From JAZDOK01 sp043798715 (lineage in GTDB: Bacteria > Vulcanimicrobiota > JAZDOK01), in assembly GCA_043798715.1 (NCBI GenBank), contig JAZDOK010000105.1:1-23230 (forward strand): a stretch of 23,230 nucleotides of DNA. Direction: 5' to 3'. The notes beneath the pieces are model-generated. The model was not told the origin of the DNA, made no database searches, and was given only the letters and a program-made list of their open reading frames with translations. Within the stretch, counting starts at the first letter, position 1; every line of letters begins with the position of its first letter. Positions 22,669-23,230 of the stretch are shown piece after piece. A program made the translations under genes and the position numbers.

Positions 22669-23230
22669 ATGGAAATTGATATCAAGGCGATCAACGAAAA
22701 AGTAGAGAAGGAGGGCCTCTTCGTCCGGCAGATAGAGCAGGAAGTCGGCAAGGTCATCGTCGGGCAGAGCCAGGTGCTGGACCGAATGCTGGTCGGCCTC
22801 CTGGCCAACGGCCATATTCTTATCGAGGGAGTCCCGGGCCTGGCCAAGACCCTTCTGGTAAAGACGATCTCCGATACCATCCAGGCTAAATTTCAGCGTC
22901 TGCAGTTTACTCCCGATCTCCTTCCCGCCGACATCACCGGTACGATGATCTACAATCCGAAGGGAGAAGATTTTATCGTAAAAAAGGGGCCTATCTTTGC
23001 GAATATCATACTGGCGGACGAGATAAACCGCGCCCCCGCCAAGGTTCAGAGCGCCCTCCTGGAGGCGATGCAGGAGCGCCAGGTGACCATCGGGGAGAAA
23101 ACCTATCCCCTGGAAGAGCCCTTCCTGGTGCTGGCCACGCAGAATCCCATCGAGCAGGAGGGAACCTATCCCCTCCCGGAGGCCCAGGTAGACCGCTTCA
23201 TGCTCAAAATAAAGATAACCTATCCCCAGC
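22669..23230 (+). CDS. MoxR-family AAA+ ATPase (partial, C-terminus outside window)
   Basis: The first 187 residues of a MoxR ATPase, normally about 310-330 long. Walker A is GVPGLAKT (54-61) and Walker B IILADE (113-118), extended as INRAPAKVQSALLEAMQE (119-136). ATQNPIEQEGTYPLPEAQ (156-173) is the hallmark sensor-1 region, and VDRF follows. MoxR proteins act as chaperone-like ATPases, usually with a DUF58 protein and von Willebrand A-domain membrane proteins encoded next to them; those genes would lie beyond the window. ATG 22669 has GGGAGG 6 nt upstream. The visible part is intact. Confidence 0.96.
   Translation, partial: MEIDIKAINEKVEKEGLFVRQIEQEVGKVIVGQSQVLDRMLVGLLANGHILIEGVPGLAKTLLVKTISDTIQAKFQRLQFTPDLLPADITGTMIYNPKGEDFIVKKGPIFANIILADEINRAPAKVQSALLEAMQERQVTIGEKTYPLEEPFLVLATQNPIEQEGTYPLPEAQVDRFMLKIKITYPQ

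Overview
The window is chromosomal DNA from a diderm (outer-membrane) bacterium of moderately high G+C. Supporting evidence: a division and cell-wall (dcw) cluster whose MurE carries the DNPR signature of meso-diaminopimelate ligases, a LolCDE/MacB-type exporter with a LolA-like periplasmic protein and an outer-membrane beta-barrel protein, and two lipobox lipoproteins. Start codons are a mix of ATG, GTG and TTG preceded by strong AGGAGG-like ribosome sites, and the best promoters look like ordinary sigma-70 promoters. The phylum cannot be fixed from this sequence. No tRNA, rRNA, CRISPR array, insertion sequence or phage gene was seen.

Region 1 (1-8,840, minus strand) is a compact dcw operon transcribed right to left: mraZ, rsmH, ftsL, ftsI (class B PBP), murE, murF, mraY, and murD, which runs off the left edge. 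A clear promoter (TTGACT, 17 bp, TATAAT) lies just upstream of mraZ, with 10-bp-periodic direct repeats after the -10 that look like MraZ operator boxes. Several genes overlap by ATGA-type junctions, so translation is probably coupled. The products supply a regulator, a 16S rRNA methyltransferase, two divisome proteins and the lipid I / UDP-MurNAc-pentapeptide pathway.

Region 2 (9,103-15,121, minus strand) is a seven-gene run: radC, a 98-residue protein resembling a catalytically dead nucleotidyltransferase, a predicted outer-membrane beta-barrel, an ABC ATPase, two different FtsX/MacB-type permeases, and a periplasmic LolA-like protein. The last five could form an inner-membrane to outer-membrane export route for a lipid or lipoprotein. 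The 345-bp AT-rich gap between this operon and mraZ holds a candidate terminator and the dcw promoter.

Region 3 (15,205-19,232, plus strand) holds a lipoprotein with a phosphodiester-glycosidase (NAGPA-type) domain, a secreted SagB-type nitroreductase, an APC-family amino-acid permease with a TTG start, and a lipoprotein with a carboxypeptidase-regulatory-like domain and its own promoter.

Region 4 (19,231-21,907, minus strand) is a two-gene unit: a 5'-nucleotidase/cyclic phosphodiesterase family protein that lacks a signal peptide, then an unrecognised P-loop protein, ended by a strong intrinsic terminator. The divergent region at 21,908-22,095 carries three TTnnCA repeats with an 11-bp period, resembling a Pho box.

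Region 5 (22,096-end, plus strand) has a small two-helix membrane protein and the start of a MoxR-family AAA+ ATPase with a good promoter of its own.

No wholly new system can be demonstrated. The least-explained parts are the radC/pseudo-nucleotidyltransferase/barrel/ABC/LolA-like operon and the nucleotidase/P-loop pair with its Pho-box-like repeats.
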